The position numbers and the translations under genes are program-made. Positions 1 through 9,691 of a stretch of DNA of 64,000 bases are shown here, in pieces. The notes under the pieces are model-generated. The model saw nothing but the letters and a program-made list of their open reading frames with translations, searched no databases and was not told the origin of the DNA. Position 1 is the stretch's first letter. Every line of letters starts with the position of its first letter. Origin of the DNA: Bacteroidota bacterium (lineage in GTDB: Bacteria; Bacteroidota; Bacteroidia; Cytophagales; Cyclobacteriaceae); NCBI GenBank assembly GCA_023417065.1, contig JAEZGH010000202.1, positions 124,001 through 188,000 on the forward strand. The letters are read 5' to 3'.

Positions 1-1
1 C

Positions 2-1150
2 GGGCAGATGGGTAATGACCAGATTTATCGCCCGGGCACAACCAGCCTGATGGAATACGCTTACCTGTCGAACTATAATCCCGGTGAGTACCCGATTAAT
101 GGGCAGGTTGTGAAAACACTCATGGAGGGTGTCGTTCAGAATCCAAATTATACGTGGGAAGAATCTAACAACTTCAATGTCGGACTTGAGGGAACGGTGT
201 TGAACAACAGCGTCGACTTTACCTTTGAATACTTCTACAACAAGCGGACGCAGATGCTGATCTACAACCGTGGGACGACTCCACAAACCACTGGGATTGC
301 AAACCGACTACCTCCCGTTAACGGCGGACGTATGGACAATCGTGGATTTGAATTTACGCTTGCGTACAATGTTCAGCTAAGTGATCTGCGCTTTAGGGTT
401 GGTGCAAACGCTGGCTATAATAAGAACAAGGTTGTTTACATGAATGAGATTACGGCGGCACCTGAATACCAACGTCAGACCGGGTATCAGCACAATTCAT
501 ATATCGCGTACGAGTTTGATGGAGTATTCCTGAGTCAGGCCGAGATTGACCGGGAAGAGCTTGATTACAGTGAAGTGACGAATCAGCTGCTCCCCGGCGA
601 TATGAAGTTCAGGGACATCAATGGTGACGGCAAAATTAATGGGGACGATAAACGCAATCTGAATAAAAGCAATGTACCGAACTTCAATTACGGCATAACC
701 CTAAACATGGAGTGGAAGAACTTCGACCTGACCGTTCTCTTTCAGGGTGCGACGGGGGCGCTATTGCGATTTGGCACAGAGTCAGGCGATATAGGTAACT
801 ATCTCAAGTATCAGTACGACAACCGATGGAGTATAGACAATCCGACAACTGCACATCCGCGCCTGGCAATTCGAAACGATACCTATTATACCGGCGGTGA
901 ATATTCAAACAACACATATAACCTGTTCTCAAAAAATTATCTCCGGCTGAAGAACGTGGAGCTCGGATACAACATCCCTGCTTCGCTGTCTGAGCGCCTG
1001 TCGATAAGTAATCTGAGGATTTATGTAAATGGGTTAAACCTTATCACCTGGGACAAATACAAAATATTTGACCCGGAGGCTGATAGCGGAAGTCTGCAGT
1101 ACTACCCGCAGTCACGCGTGATTAACACCGGTGTCAGGCTTACCTTCTAA
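2..1150 (+). CDS. SusC/RagA-family TonB-dependent outer-membrane receptor, C-terminal part
   Basis: The 5' end lies before the window; the frame is open from base 2, so only about the last 380 residues are visible. These are alternating beta-strand segments with many aromatic and Asn/Gly turns, ending in strands of the type LRLKNVELGYNIP and a final ...TGVRLTF. This is the usual C-terminus of SusC-like receptors, which close the barrel with an aromatic last residue. SusC proteins import glycans, peptides or other large nutrients across the outer membrane with TonB energy, capped by a SusD lipoprotein. The next gene, 41 bases on, is a SusD homologue, which makes the assignment firm. The substrate cannot be told from this fragment. 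Confidence 0.93.
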   Translation, partial: GQMGNDQIYRPGTTSLMEYAYLSNYNPGEYPINGQVVKTLMEGVVQNPNYTWEESNNFNVGLEGTVLNNSVDFTFEYFYNKRTQMLIYNRGTTPQTTGIANRLPPVNGGRMDNRGFEFTLAYNVQLSDLRFRVGANAGYNKNKVVYMNEITAAPEYQRQTGYQHNSYIAYEFDGVFLSQAEIDREELDYSEVTNQLLPGDMKFRDINGDGKINGDDKRNLNKSNVPNFNYGITLNMEWKNFDLTVLFQGATGALLRFGTESGDIGNYLKYQYDNRWSIDNPTTAHPRLAIRNDTYYTGGEYSNNTYNLFSKNYLRLKNVELGYNIPASLSERLSISNLRIYVNGLNLITWDKYKIFDPEADSGSLQYYPQSRVINTGVRLTF

Positions 1151-1191
1151 TATTTCCTATTATGAAAGTGTTTCATATTAATATGTTGAAT

Positions 1192-3075
1192 ATGAGAAAG
1201 AGAATTAAAACAGGAGTGTTACTCTTTTTGTTGGTGATCCATTTCGCCTGTGATACTGATTTTCTGGATACCACTCCCGTTGCTCAGGTTCCTGCTGAGA
1301 CAACCTGGAGTGACGGCCCATTGGCACAGGCTTTCGTTTTTGGGATATACTCATATCTTGGTTACGGCGGATTTGAAGAACAAATGCTGGCGTCGTATAC
1401 TGACGAAGCGATGTTCACGCATGCAGGAAGGAGTATCAACACCTTTACGGAGGGAACCGAAAGTCCGAGCAACATTGCCTGGACCAGTGGAACCTATGAG
1501 TGGGGACGGATGTTTGAAGCCATTCGCGCTGCAAATACAGCCATCGCGAATTTACCTTCGTCGGAGTTTACCGACATAGATCCCACGATGCTGCTGGGAG
1601 AAGCGTACTTTCTACGCGCATATTATTCCCACCAATTGCTGCGTTACTACGGATCGTTCCCGATCATTACGGATCTCTTTGGATTAGACGATGACTACAA
1701 CACTCCGCGCAACACGTTTGCCGAGTGTGTCGATTTCATCGTCAGCGATCTGGATCAGGCGGCCACCTTACTGGAAGGCAAAGACAGGATACCAGGGCGG
1801 GCGTCGACCCTCGCCGCTCAGGCACTGAAAGCACGAGTTTTACTATATGCAGCAAGTGACTTGCATGATGCTGCCGTTGCTTCATCGAAGTCGCCTGTGA
1901 TCGCCGCTTATCAAAACAAGGAACTGATCGCCTACACGTCGGGCGATCAGATGGCGCGTTGGCAGGCTGCGCGTGATGCTGCTAAAGTTGTGCTGGATGC
2001 GGGGGCAGGTTATAAGCTGGATCTGGCGGGACCTGTATCACCGGAAGAAGGAACCGCTAACTATGTTTCGCTATCCATGGGCGGAGGAAGCAAGGTGGCG
2101 GATGTCGCTGCAGCAGTAGAGCTTATTTTCGAAAGAACACATACTCCAGACTATACGGTGGAGAGTGATTGGCCTCTGGGCGGAATTCACTTTGGAATAA
2201 ATAACGGACCTAATGGGTATCACAACTGGGCCGGCAATACACCCATTCAACAACTTGTCGATGACTACGAAGTGATGGACGGTGGCAACGCGGAACCATT
2301 TGACTGGAACAATCCCGATCATGCTTCGGCGCCCTATGACAATCGCGACCCGAGGTTTTACGCGACGATCCTTTACGACGGCGCAAACTGGAAGCCACGT
2401 CCGTCAGATGTTGCCGCTATTGATCCTGTAGATCAGATTCAAACAGGATATTACGACAATGGAAGCGGAGGATTCATTAACGGTGTTGATACACGCGAGT
2501 CGGCAATCGAAAACTGGAATGGTAGCCGAACACATTACTACACGCGGAAATTCATTGATCCGGATCCTGCAATTGTCGAAAACCAGTCCAGCTTCCAGGT
2601 AGTCCCCTGGCCGTTTATCCGGTATACCGAAATGGTGCTCAACTATGTCGAAGCGCTCATTGAACTTGGAGAGGAAGACGAAGCGCGAACCTGGCTGAAT
2701 AAAATCCGGTACAGATCGGGGATGCCCGCGATTACCGAAAGCGGCGATGCCCTCCGTCAGCGCTATCGAAATGAACGCCGCATTGAGCTTGTGTACGAGG
2801 AACACCGATACCATGATGCGCGTAGATGGATGATTGCTCAGGAAACACTGGACCGAGGGGTAAAGAGCATCCACATTGAAGCAAAACTCAAGGCGGGACA
2901 ATCACCGCACGTACCTTACCGGTATGATCCAACAAAGTATACGTATGCGTATACCATAGAAAATAATACTTCAAATGAAAACCGGACCTGGGTCGACAAG
3001 ATGTATTTCAGGCCCATAAGCCGGAATGAGATGAATATTAATACGGCACTCATCCAGAACCCTGGATACGAGTAA
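1192..3075 (+). CDS. SusD/RagB-family nutrient-binding outer-membrane lipoprotein
   Basis: About 627 residues from the chosen ATG. This start gives a compact lipoprotein signal, MRKRIKTGVLLFLLVIHFAC, with the lipobox Cys followed by Asp residues, typical of surface-exposed Bacteroidota lipoproteins. An in-frame ATG at 1162 would add ten residues in front. The body has SusD hallmarks: an N-terminal helical TPR-like part with a GEAYFLRAYYSHQLLRYYG stretch, and a C-terminal FIRYTEMVLNYVEALIELGE helix followed by LNKIRYRSGMP and RNERRIELVYEEHRYHDARRW. It caps the SusC barrel and binds substrate at the cell surface. No glycoside hydrolase gene lies next to it in this window, so the nutrient is unknown. 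Confidence 0.95.
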   Translation: MRKRIKTGVLLFLLVIHFACDTDFLDTTPVAQVPAETTWSDGPLAQAFVFGIYSYLGYGGFEEQMLASYTDEAMFTHAGRSINTFTEGTESPSNIAWTSGTYEWGRMFEAIRAANTAIANLPSSEFTDIDPTMLLGEAYFLRAYYSHQLLRYYGSFPIITDLFGLDDDYNTPRNTFAECVDFIVSDLDQAATLLEGKDRIPGRASTLAAQALKARVLLYAASDLHDAAVASSKSPVIAAYQNKELIAYTSGDQMARWQAARDAAKVVLDAGAGYKLDLAGPVSPEEGTANYVSLSMGGGSKVADVAAAVELIFERTHTPDYTVESDWPLGGIHFGINNGPNGYHNWAGNTPIQQLVDDYEVMDGGNAEPFDWNNPDHASAPYDNRDPRFYATILYDGANWKPRPSDVAAIDPVDQIQTGYYDNGSGGFINGVDTRESAIENWNGSRTHYYTRKFIDPDPAIVENQSSFQVVPWPFIRYTEMVLNYVEALIELGEEDEARTWLNKIRYRSGMPAITESGDALRQRYRNERRIELVYEEHRYHDARRWMIAQETLDRGVKSIHIEAKLKAGQSPHVPYRYDPTKYTYAYTIENNTSNENRTWVDKMYFRPISRNEMNINTALIQNPGYE

Positions 3076-3093
3076 GTAGACTACGTTTGGGTG

Positions 3094-3124
3094 GATTTGC
3101 CTCGAAAGAGGCAAATCTTTTTTT
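3094..3124 (+). terminator. Rho-independent terminator after the susC/susD pair
   Basis: A perfect 10-bp stem (GATTTGCCTC / GAGGCAAATC) with a GAAA tetraloop is followed by seven T. It lies between the susD stop and the next lipoprotein start, so susCD and the FG-GAP gene are probably separate or attenuated transcripts. Confidence 0.9.
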
Positions 3125-3140
3125 ATCATATCCACAAATC

Positions 3141-6100
3141 ATGAATCGCATACGAATCATTTGTGTTTTGCTGCTCATTCTGATAATGCTCGGAGCGTGC
3201 AAACACAAGGAACCTCCTGTCTCTACAAATGAAACAGCCGATAGCGAACCTTTATTTAAGTTGCTTTCCCCTGCAAGGACAAACGTGACGTTCGCAAATA
3301 GTATCAAAGAGGGGTTGAACACCAACATTCTTATGTATGAATATTTCTACAACGGTGGAGGTGTGGCTACGGCAGACTTCAATGGCGACGGATTGATTGA
3401 TATCTACTTCACCTCAAACATGGAGAGCAACAAACTTTATATCAACAAAGGGAATTTTGTATTTGAAGATGTGACTGCACAATCGGGAGCGGGAGGGCGG
3501 ACAGGTCCGTGGAAAACCGGTGTTTCGTATGCCGATGTGAACGGTGATGGGCGCATTGATCTATATATATGCTATTCGGGAACTGTGGACGAGTCAAAAC
3601 GTGCGAATCAGCTTTTTATCAATAAAGGAAATGATCCATCTGGCGTTCCACAGTTTGAAGATGGAGCAGAAGCTTATGGCCTTGCTTCCGTTGGCTTCAG
3701 TAACCTCGGATATTTTTTCGATTTCGATCGCGACGGCGACCTCGATATGCTCCTGATCAATCACAACCCGGAATCAATGCCGGTGCTTAACGAGGTGAGT
3801 ACACGCGCCCTGTTGAAGGAGGACGATCCCCTCCGCGGTGTGCGACTGTTCAGACAACAAAGCAGCAAGTTCGTGGATGTAACCGGCAAGAGCGGCATCA
3901 GTTCTTCACCCCTGACGTATGCCCTCGGCGCCGGAATAGCAGATATCAATGCCGACGGATGGCCCGATATTTACATTTCCAATGACTACGCCATACCCGA
4001 TTATCTCTACATCAACAACGGTGACGGCACATTTCGCGATGAACTGACGAAACTGCTCGGTCATACCAGTCATTTCTCAATGGGGAACGATATCGCAGAC
4101 GTGAACAACGACGGTTACGCCGACATTTATACGCTGGATATGCTTCCCGAGGATAACGCCCGGCAAAAGCTTCTTATGGCTCCTGATAATTATGCAAAGT
4201 TCGATTTGAACGTACGGTCGGGTTTCTATTATCAATACATGAGGAATATGTTGCACGTTAACAACCGCAATGGCTCCTTCAGTGAGATTGGCCAACTTGC
4301 CGGGGTGTCGAATACCGACTGGAGTTGGGCAGCCCTTCTTGCAGATTATAATAATGATGGATTCAAAGATCTGTTCGTGACAAACGGATACCTCCGTGAT
4401 TATACCAACCTCGACTTCATCAAGTATGTAGATGATGTCGTAAAGCGAAAGGGACGCCTGAAGCGTGAAGACGTTCTTGAAATGGTTAAGAACATGCCGA
4501 GCTCAAACGTAACAAACCACATTTTTTCGAATAAGGATGGAGTCCGTTTCGAAAATCAGACTTTTCATTGGGGAATGGCAACGCCTTCAAATAGCAATGG
4601 TGCTGCGTATGCGGATTTTGACAACGATGGCGATCTGGATCTGGTAGTGAATAATATCAATTTACCTGCCTTCATTTTCGAGAACCAGTCGCCAAAACAA
4701 AATTTCCTTCGGGTTAAGCTCCAGGGAGAGAAGGGTAATACTCTTGGAATAGGTGCTTCAATAACCATCTCATGCAATGGTCAACGACAATTTCTTTATC
4801 AGATGCCTGCCCGGGGATACCTTTCTGCTGTGTCCCATGATCTTCATTTCGGATTGGGAGGAAACATGCAGGTTGATTCCTTGCATATCAAATGGAACAG
4901 CGGAAAGGAACGGTTGCTGGTAAATATTCCGGCCAATACCGAGTTGGCTCTGCGGGAGTCAGAGGCCTCACGTGTGCCCCCTTCTGAAACCTCCGATGAC
5001 AGTATGATTCTATTCGCCGCGAATAGTCTGGTCAGGTACAAACATGCGCAAGCACCCTGGAATGATTTTAAGCGGCAACCTCAGTTGCTGAAACAGTTGT
5101 CGCATAGCGGCCCTGTGATAGCGAAGGGAGATGTGAACAACGATGGTCGTGAAGACTTGTACATTGGTGGCGGACCTGGCCAGGCAGCCGAACTGTTACT
5201 GGCATCCGTTACCGGGTTTTCCAAACGTTCCATACCGGCATTCGTCAGTGACGAAGGATTTGCCGATGCTGCGGCTGTATTTGTAGATGTCGACAACGAC
5301 AATGATCCCGATCTCTACGTTGCCAGTGGCGGATACCACCAACTTGCTCCCGACGATCCATTGCTTGAAGATCGGTTGTATCTCAACGACGGCGCTGGAA
5401 ATTTCGTACGTGCATATCACGCACTGCCGGTAATGCGGACAAGCAAGGGATGCGTGGCGATCAACGACGTTAATGGCGATGGATACGCTGACATCTTTGT
5501 CGGCGGAAGAGTGATACCGGGGCGATATCCTGATATACCGTCAAGTTTCTTACTGATCAATCAGAAAAACGGCAGGTTCAAAGATGAAATTAACTTCCTG
5601 GTTCCGGAGTTGAAAAAGTCATATATGATTACCGACGCCTTGTGGATTGACCTGGATAACGACAACGAGAAAGAACTCGTGGCAGTAGGAGAATGGATGC
5701 CGATATCAGTGTTTTCTAAGATTGGTGGCAAGTATGTGAACGCAACAAGCAACTTCATAAGTTCAGAGCTTTCCGGATGGTGGAACAAAATTGTCGCGGG
5801 GGATTTCACCAGGGATGGCAGGATGGACCTTATAATTGGCAACTGGGGACTCAACTCCCAGTATACGGTGACTTCTGATATGCCGGCCGAACTTTTCTAT
5901 GATGACTTCGACAACAACGGATCAATGGATCCGATCCTGTGTACATACATTCAGGGAAAGCGTTATCCCTACCTTACACGCGACGAAATGCTAGAACAGT
6001 TGGGATATTTGCGATCGAGGTTTCGCGATTATAAAAGTTATGCGCCAGCGTCGCTGGAAGAAGTATTTTTGCCCGAGCAACTCCGTTCTGCCAGGCGTTT

Positions 6101-6506
6101 ATACGCGAACCATCTGGAAACAACTTATCTTCAGAGTAGCTCTTCGGGTAGACTGGAACGTGTAGCGCTGCCCATTGAAGCGCAGTTCGCACCTGTACAT
6201 GGCATTGTCGCTGGTGACTTTGATGGAGATGGCTCGGAAGACGTAATCCTCACGGGAAATGATAGTTTCGCCAAGTTGAAAATCGGGAAAGTCGATGCTA
6301 ACAATGGCGTATTCCTTAAGGGGAACGGGCAAGGTAATTTTCGCTATGTGCCGCAACCTGTTTCAGGTCTGAACCTCAAAGGTGATATCCGAAATCCATT
6401 CATTGTTGGAAACCGGGTTTTCTTTCCCGAAGTAGGGGGTGGTATTCATGAATATCAGTTCTCAACACGAGCCTCAACGCTGATTTCTTCCGCGGTTGCG
6501 AAATGA
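3141..6506 (+). CDS. FG-GAP/VCBS-repeat lipoprotein with ASPIC/UnbV domain
   Basis: About 1,121 residues from ATG 3141. This start places a lipoprotein signal (MNRIRIICVLLLILIMLGAC) at the N-terminus; an in-frame TTG at 3087 falls in the terminator and is rejected. Many FG-GAP/VCBS units with calcium-binding DxNxDG or DxDxDGD loops run through both halves, for example DFNGDG, DVNGDG, DFDRDGDLD and DVNNDG, predicting two seven-bladed propellers. An ASPIC/UnbV domain sits between them at roughly residues 520-600. Such proteins often follow SusC/SusD pairs in Bacteroidota and are thought to help bind nutrients at the surface; this is context inference, not a proven role. It lies 66 bases after susD on the same strand, but with a strong terminator between. 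Confidence 0.9.
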   Translation: MNRIRIICVLLLILIMLGACKHKEPPVSTNETADSEPLFKLLSPARTNVTFANSIKEGLNTNILMYEYFYNGGGVATADFNGDGLIDIYFTSNMESNKLYINKGNFVFEDVTAQSGAGGRTGPWKTGVSYADVNGDGRIDLYICYSGTVDESKRANQLFINKGNDPSGVPQFEDGAEAYGLASVGFSNLGYFFDFDRDGDLDMLLINHNPESMPVLNEVSTRALLKEDDPLRGVRLFRQQSSKFVDVTGKSGISSSPLTYALGAGIADINADGWPDIYISNDYAIPDYLYINNGDGTFRDELTKLLGHTSHFSMGNDIADVNNDGYADIYTLDMLPEDNARQKLLMAPDNYAKFDLNVRSGFYYQYMRNMLHVNNRNGSFSEIGQLAGVSNTDWSWAALLADYNNDGFKDLFVTNGYLRDYTNLDFIKYVDDVVKRKGRLKREDVLEMVKNMPSSNVTNHIFSNKDGVRFENQTFHWGMATPSNSNGAAYADFDNDGDLDLVVNNINLPAFIFENQSPKQNFLRVKLQGEKGNTLGIGASITISCNGQRQFLYQMPARGYLSAVSHDLHFGLGGNMQVDSLHIKWNSGKERLLVNIPANTELALRESEASRVPPSETSDDSMILFAANSLVRYKHAQAPWNDFKRQPQLLKQLSHSGPVIAKGDVNNDGREDLYIGGGPGQAAELLLASVTGFSKRSIPAFVSDEGFADAAAVFVDVDNDNDPDLYVASGGYHQLAPDDPLLEDRLYLNDGAGNFVRAYHALPVMRTSKGCVAINDVNGDGYADIFVGGRVIPGRYPDIPSSFLLINQKNGRFKDEINFLVPELKKSYMITDALWIDLDNDNEKELVAVGEWMPISVFSKIGGKYVNATSNFISSELSGWWNKIVAGDFTRDGRMDLIIGNWGLNSQYTVTSDMPAELFYDDFDNNGSMDPILCTYIQGKRYPYLTRDEMLEQLGYLRSRFRDYKSYAPASLEEVFLPEQLRSARRLYANHLETTYLQSSSSGRLERVALPIEAQFAPVHGIVAGDFDGDGSEDVILTGNDSFAKLKIGKVDANNGVFLKGNGQGNFRYVPQPVSGLNLKGDIRNPFIVGNRVFFPEVGGGIHEYQFSTRASTLISSAVAK

Positions 6507-6591
6507 CAAGAGACTACCGCGCTAATCAATCGGGAATAGTGAAGGATAATTAGTCATGGCAGTCTTGATTCTTAAATCGCGAACATAAAAG

Positions 6592-6620
6592 AGAGACCGT
6601 CCCAAAGGGCGGTCTCTTTT
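6592..6620. terminator. Bidirectional terminator between convergent genes
   Basis: Stem AGAGACCG / CGGTCTCT with an inner CCC-AAA-GGG pairing, flanked by A-rich sequence on the left and TTTT on the right. It can end both the FG-GAP gene (+) and the metalloprotease gene (-). Confidence 0.8.
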
Positions 6621-6636
6621 ACTTGTAAATAATAAT

Positions 6637-7416
6637 TTACTGAGGATAGATGATCTGGACTGCGCGGATATCACCTGTTGTAAACCCATTCCACGGGAGT
6701 ACGTACGAGTTCATCACCGAATTAGCATCGGTAGTTGGTGTTCCCTGGATGAATATGCCCTGTCTCTGATCAGTGTGATACAAGCCGAAGATGTGACCCA
6801 TTTCGTGAACGATGGTGAACAGCTTGTATCCGCTGTTGAGGTAATTGTATTTCGTATTTATCGTCATCGTGTGGCCAGGCCTGCGATTGGAGGAGGGCAG
6901 GTATGCCTGTGCAACCCAGTTCTGATTGCTGTAAGCAGTATTGATGACTGTGTTTGCCGCCGAGCTTGAAGACACTTCCGACATGAACAGCTTAGTACCA
7001 TTGACGTTGTTCCACTGCGTTATGGCACCCCGAACCGCAGTTGCCCATGCTGATGGAACAGATGAGCTGATATAGAATTTAATGTTCGTCACGTATGCAT
7101 CACTAACCAGGTATGTGCCCCGGTAATGTTCAGTCTTGCCTTGCGATGAACCCTTGTCGCGCGCGATATAATTGTCAACTTCTTCCTGCGAAATGAGGAT
7201 GTCTTCGTCAATGATGAAGACGCCGGTTTTCAGTTGTATCTCATCGCGATCAAAACCGGAATTGATCAGAAAGTTCAACTGCTCTTCCGTTCCTGATTCT
7301 TCTTTAACAGGCGCAACCTCTTCGTCCGGTTGGCAGGATGAAAAAGAAATGGCAATAATAAGGCAAATGGCGAAAATGGAACGCGCATAGCGTTCTGGTT
7401 GAAGTAAATTTCTCAT
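6637..7416 (-). CDS. Secreted zinc metalloprotease lipoprotein, peptidase M57 (HEIGH)-like
   Basis: 259 residues. The N-terminal signal ends in ISFSSCQPDEE, a lipobox followed by acidic residues. A metzincin zinc site HEMGHIFGLYH is at residues 204-214 (His204, Glu205, His208, His214), followed by a Met-turn (VMNSY, Met235). The segment before the catalytic domain (FDRDEIQLKTGVFIIDEDIL) matches what I recall of the Bacteroidota 'dual-action HEIGH metallopeptidase' family, PF12388, except that the motif reads HEMGH. The protein should be anchored outside the cytoplasm and cleave proteins there. It is monocistronic, with a convergent terminator downstream and a 354-base upstream gap. Confidence 0.85.
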   Translation of the reverse strand: MRNLLQPERYARSIFAICLIIAISFSSCQPDEEVAPVKEESGTEEQLNFLINSGFDRDEIQLKTGVFIIDEDILISQEEVDNYIARDKGSSQGKTEHYRGTYLVSDAYVTNIKFYISSSVPSAWATAVRGAITQWNNVNGTKLFMSEVSSSSAANTVINTAYSNQNWVAQAYLPSSNRRPGHTMTINTKYNYLNSGYKLFTIVHEMGHIFGLYHTDQRQGIFIQGTPTTDANSVMNSYVLPWNGFTTGDIRAVQIIYPQ

Positions 7417-7770
7417 GGTTTCGTTTAGGTTAATAAAATTGTTTAATGAATAAAACTACGCATATACACTACGTTGTGTGAGCGGTCTGCCGATGATTTC
7501 TACTGAAAAACGATCATCGCGGAACGCGATCCTTAGAATTCCGGTGTATCTTTTCAGACTTTTATGCCAGAATACATGCGCCTGGATTATGCCGACTCTG
7601 CTCACGTGAGGATGACTGCCAGTTGCTGCGGGCAAAGAAGTGCCATGGCGTCATTTATAGCTGGCATAGAAATCTGAGGAATGACGGCTTTTTTGAAAGA
7701 AAAAGAAGAAAAAAGTCTGGGTTACGAGAAACGTATTCAGCTCGTTTGCTAACTTATAGTATCATCAGCT
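7417..7770. other. Divergent intergenic region
   Basis: 354 bases between the metalloprotease (-) and a small exported protein (+). It presumably holds both promoters. I see no clean TAnnTTTG element, RNA gene or repeat. Confidence 0.6.
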
Positions 7771-8235
7771 ATGCCTAAATTTTATAAAAGATTGGTGATC
7801 ATAGGACCATTGCTCCTGGCCATTGGTGGCTTTGGGCAAAGTGGTTTTTATTTGACGTACCCCTGTAAGGAAGGCAGCGCCGAGATCCAGAAATTCGATC
7901 GCAACAAGAAGGACATTTGTCTTACAGCCGAACCGATAATCACGACGTCGGATATCTTTTCGCTTACCCAGCCTGTTCGCATTGGGAATCAGGTATTCTT
8001 TGACCTTTATCTTACGGATCGCGGCGTTAGAAAACTGGAACAAGTCTATGGCATAGCAGACATCATCGCATTTATGGTAGGCGACAAGGTGCTGTTCCTG
8101 CTGGATACGGAGAAGGACCGAATTACAGGAACCATCCGTGTCCACATCGTGGGACGTAAGGAGTCGGTCCCACTGCATGCCGAACTGCTGCAAGAGATCG
8201 AGCAGGCAAAGAATAATGAGGTTCCCGTAAAGTAG
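7771..8235 (+). CDS. Exported protein of unknown function, weakly SecD-P1-like
   Basis: 154 residues with an N-terminal signal (MPKFYKRLVIIGPLLLAIGG, then FGQS) that points to export. The mature part includes IGNQVFFDLYLTDRGVRKLEQ and VGDKVLFLLDTEKDRITGTI. This resembles the small alpha/beta 'head' of the SecD P1 periplasmic region (residue - strand - 'LTxxGxxKL' helix - 'vDgkv' strand). That likeness is by eye only, so the protein is left as unknown. It ends 17 bases before the convergent MOSC gene. The antisense open frame over this gene (7765-8193, -) lacks a signal peptide or any recognisable motif and is treated as a shadow. Confidence 0.65.
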   Translation: MPKFYKRLVIIGPLLLAIGGFGQSGFYLTYPCKEGSAEIQKFDRNKKDICLTAEPIITTSDIFSLTQPVRIGNQVFFDLYLTDRGVRKLEQVYGIADIIAFMVGDKVLFLLDTEKDRITGTIRVHIVGRKESVPLHAELLQEIEQAKNNEVPVK

Positions 8236-8252
8236 CCACGTGTTGGGAGCTA

Positions 8253-8762
8253 TTATTCCCTGGCGGTGGACTGTACACCGGTCCCTGTAGTATCAATAGC
8301 AGAGACCGTATCTCCTACAGAAATTCTCCCTGGTATTAGGATGCGTGCAGTAATACCTCCGTGACCTCGCATCGCATTATAGCCACCATGTCCCAGATTC
8401 GTCTCCATTCGCGAACATGGGTGGCATTCGCCGGTATATTCCAGGATGGCGGTGCCAATCCGGAATTTCTTTCCTTTCAGCGAGAGTAAGTTTATTCCCT
8501 TAACAACCAGATTCCTCCGCGTCCGCGCGGGGTCGATACTGGATTCGCTCATAAGCGATGCAACTGCAATGAGATGTTCGTCCTGGATCAGCGTAACCTG
8601 CCGATTCCCGGATGGCTTGTTGTAACGGTCACCAGCGAGCCCTCCCGGCCGTGCTTCTACTGAGCCTACAGGAACCATTTCAGCGCCTCGTTCCGGACGC
8701 AGCTGAATATGCGTGACAACACCATCACGCGCAAAGTTTCCCATCAATTCGCTCATTGTCAT
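8253..8762 (-). CDS. MOSC domain protein
   Basis: About 169 residues from ATG 8762 (an equivalent ATG is at 8756; the frame stays open to 8837, but the homologous part begins MTMSELMGNFARDGVVTHI). It shows the MOSC fold pattern: a leading HIQLRPERGAEMVPV strand, GLAGDRYNKPSG, RQVTLIQDEHL, TRRNLVVKGINL and the conserved Cys in GECHPCSRME. MOSC proteins bind molybdenum cofactor or handle sulfur; MOSC-only proteins such as YiiM act on N-hydroxylated compounds with partner reductases. No molybdenum-cofactor genes are nearby, so the substrate is open. It stands alone on the minus strand. Confidence 0.87.
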   Translation of the reverse strand: MTMSELMGNFARDGVVTHIQLRPERGAEMVPVGSVEARPGGLAGDRYNKPSGNRQVTLIQDEHLIAVASLMSESSIDPARTRRNLVVKGINLLSLKGKKFRIGTAILEYTGECHPCSRMETNLGHGGYNAMRGHGGITARILIPGRISVGDTVSAIDTTGTGVQSTARE

Positions 8763-8984
8763 AGCATATCTTTTTGATGATTCGTAAAATTCTGTTCCTG
8801 AGAACGCCCTTACATCTATACGACCATTCATTGTCATAAGATATACATTCCCGATTTCAATCGGAATATTGTCCGTGAAAACTGAATTGCCTGAGGTTGG
8901 CCTTACGGATGAATATCTTTCCCGTCAATGATATTTGTCAGGATGCGGTGGCTATAGTATTGGTAAGTTACATCATTGAGGCCT

Positions 8985-9527
8985 ATGAAAATTCTACTGA
9001 TCTATTCGACGACCGGCGGTCATACCACAAAGATAGCCTCGTTTCTGGAAGAAGAGCTTACTGCCATGTGTTTCCCCGTTCTGGTTGTGAATGCAACAAA
9101 GCAAACTCCTCCGCCTGATGCGTTCGATGCTGTGATGATAGCAGCGCCGATCTATGCCGGTCAATACCCTAATGAAATTGTCGATTACGTGACGAAGTAT
9201 GCTTCCGTCCTGAATAGCATGCCTTCGGTGTTTTATTCCATCGGACTGACCATCACATCGAAAGACCCCAAAATGATTGAGGGCCTCCACGCCAGCACAA
9301 ATACCTTTCTGAAAAACGTGAACTGGAATCCGAATGTCGTTGAGCAGATAGCAGGAGCGTTGCTTTATACGCAGTACGGATTCATTAAACGCATGCTGAT
9401 GAAGTCTGTGATGAAGAAAGCCGGCGGAGATATAGATACAAAACGCGACTACGTATATACTGATTGGGACCGCCTTCGCGTCAGCGTCAACGAATTCGCC
9501 AGCCACTTCAATCTTCAGGAACATTAG
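8985..9527 (+). CDS. hemG: Menaquinone-dependent protoporphyrinogen IX dehydrogenase HemG
   Basis: About 180 residues from ATG 8985; an in-frame TTG lies 9 bases earlier. The N-terminus is a flavodoxin FMN-binding loop (ILLIYSTTGGHTTKIA). The protein carries the HemG-specific insertion: LLYTQYGFIKRMLMK, then a short GGDIDTKRDYVYTDWDRL ending, closely resembling E. coli HemG. HemG oxidises protoporphyrinogen IX to protoporphyrin IX with electrons going to menaquinone at the inner membrane. Another haem gene, hemC, lies about 19 kb away on the other strand. The gene is alone, upstream of the prc operon. Confidence 0.9.
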   Translation: MKILLIYSTTGGHTTKIASFLEEELTAMCFPVLVVNATKQTPPPDAFDAVMIAAPIYAGQYPNEIVDYVTKYASVLNSMPSVFYSIGLTITSKDPKMIEGLHASTNTFLKNVNWNPNVVEQIAGALLYTQYGFIKRMLMKSVMKKAGGDIDTKRDYVYTDWDRLRVSVNEFASHFNLQEH

Positions 9528-9648
9528 CGTTTACTCAACCCGCCATCTCAAAGAATAAGTCTGGATTGGATAGCCTGATTGGAGTTCCGAGCATCTGATC
9601 ACCCACGACAGAAACGCGTAAGTTATTTGCGGTAAGTCTATGGTTTAT

Positions 9649-9667
9649 GTTGATAATATCTATCAAC
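9649..9667. promoter_or_regulatory. Inverted repeat upstream of the prc-like gene
   Basis: GTTGATA-ATATC-TATCAAC, a perfect 7-bp inverted repeat with a 5-base spacer, 24 bases before the protease start. It is a candidate operator; no regulator is identified. Confidence 0.35.
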
Positions 9668-9691
9668 TTGCGTTAGCCCTTTTTAGAACCG

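Noticed and set aside
2404..2901. 165-codon frame antisense to susD
   Set aside because: Shadow of the SusD coding frame; no motif.
3087..3140. Earlier TTG start for the FG-GAP lipoprotein
   Set aside because: It lies in the terminator hairpin and would precede a complete lipoprotein signal that begins at ATG 3141.
7765..8193. 142-codon open frame on the minus strand over the exported 154-residue gene
   Set aside because: The plus strand has a proper signal peptide and start; the minus frame has no motif and fully overlaps it.
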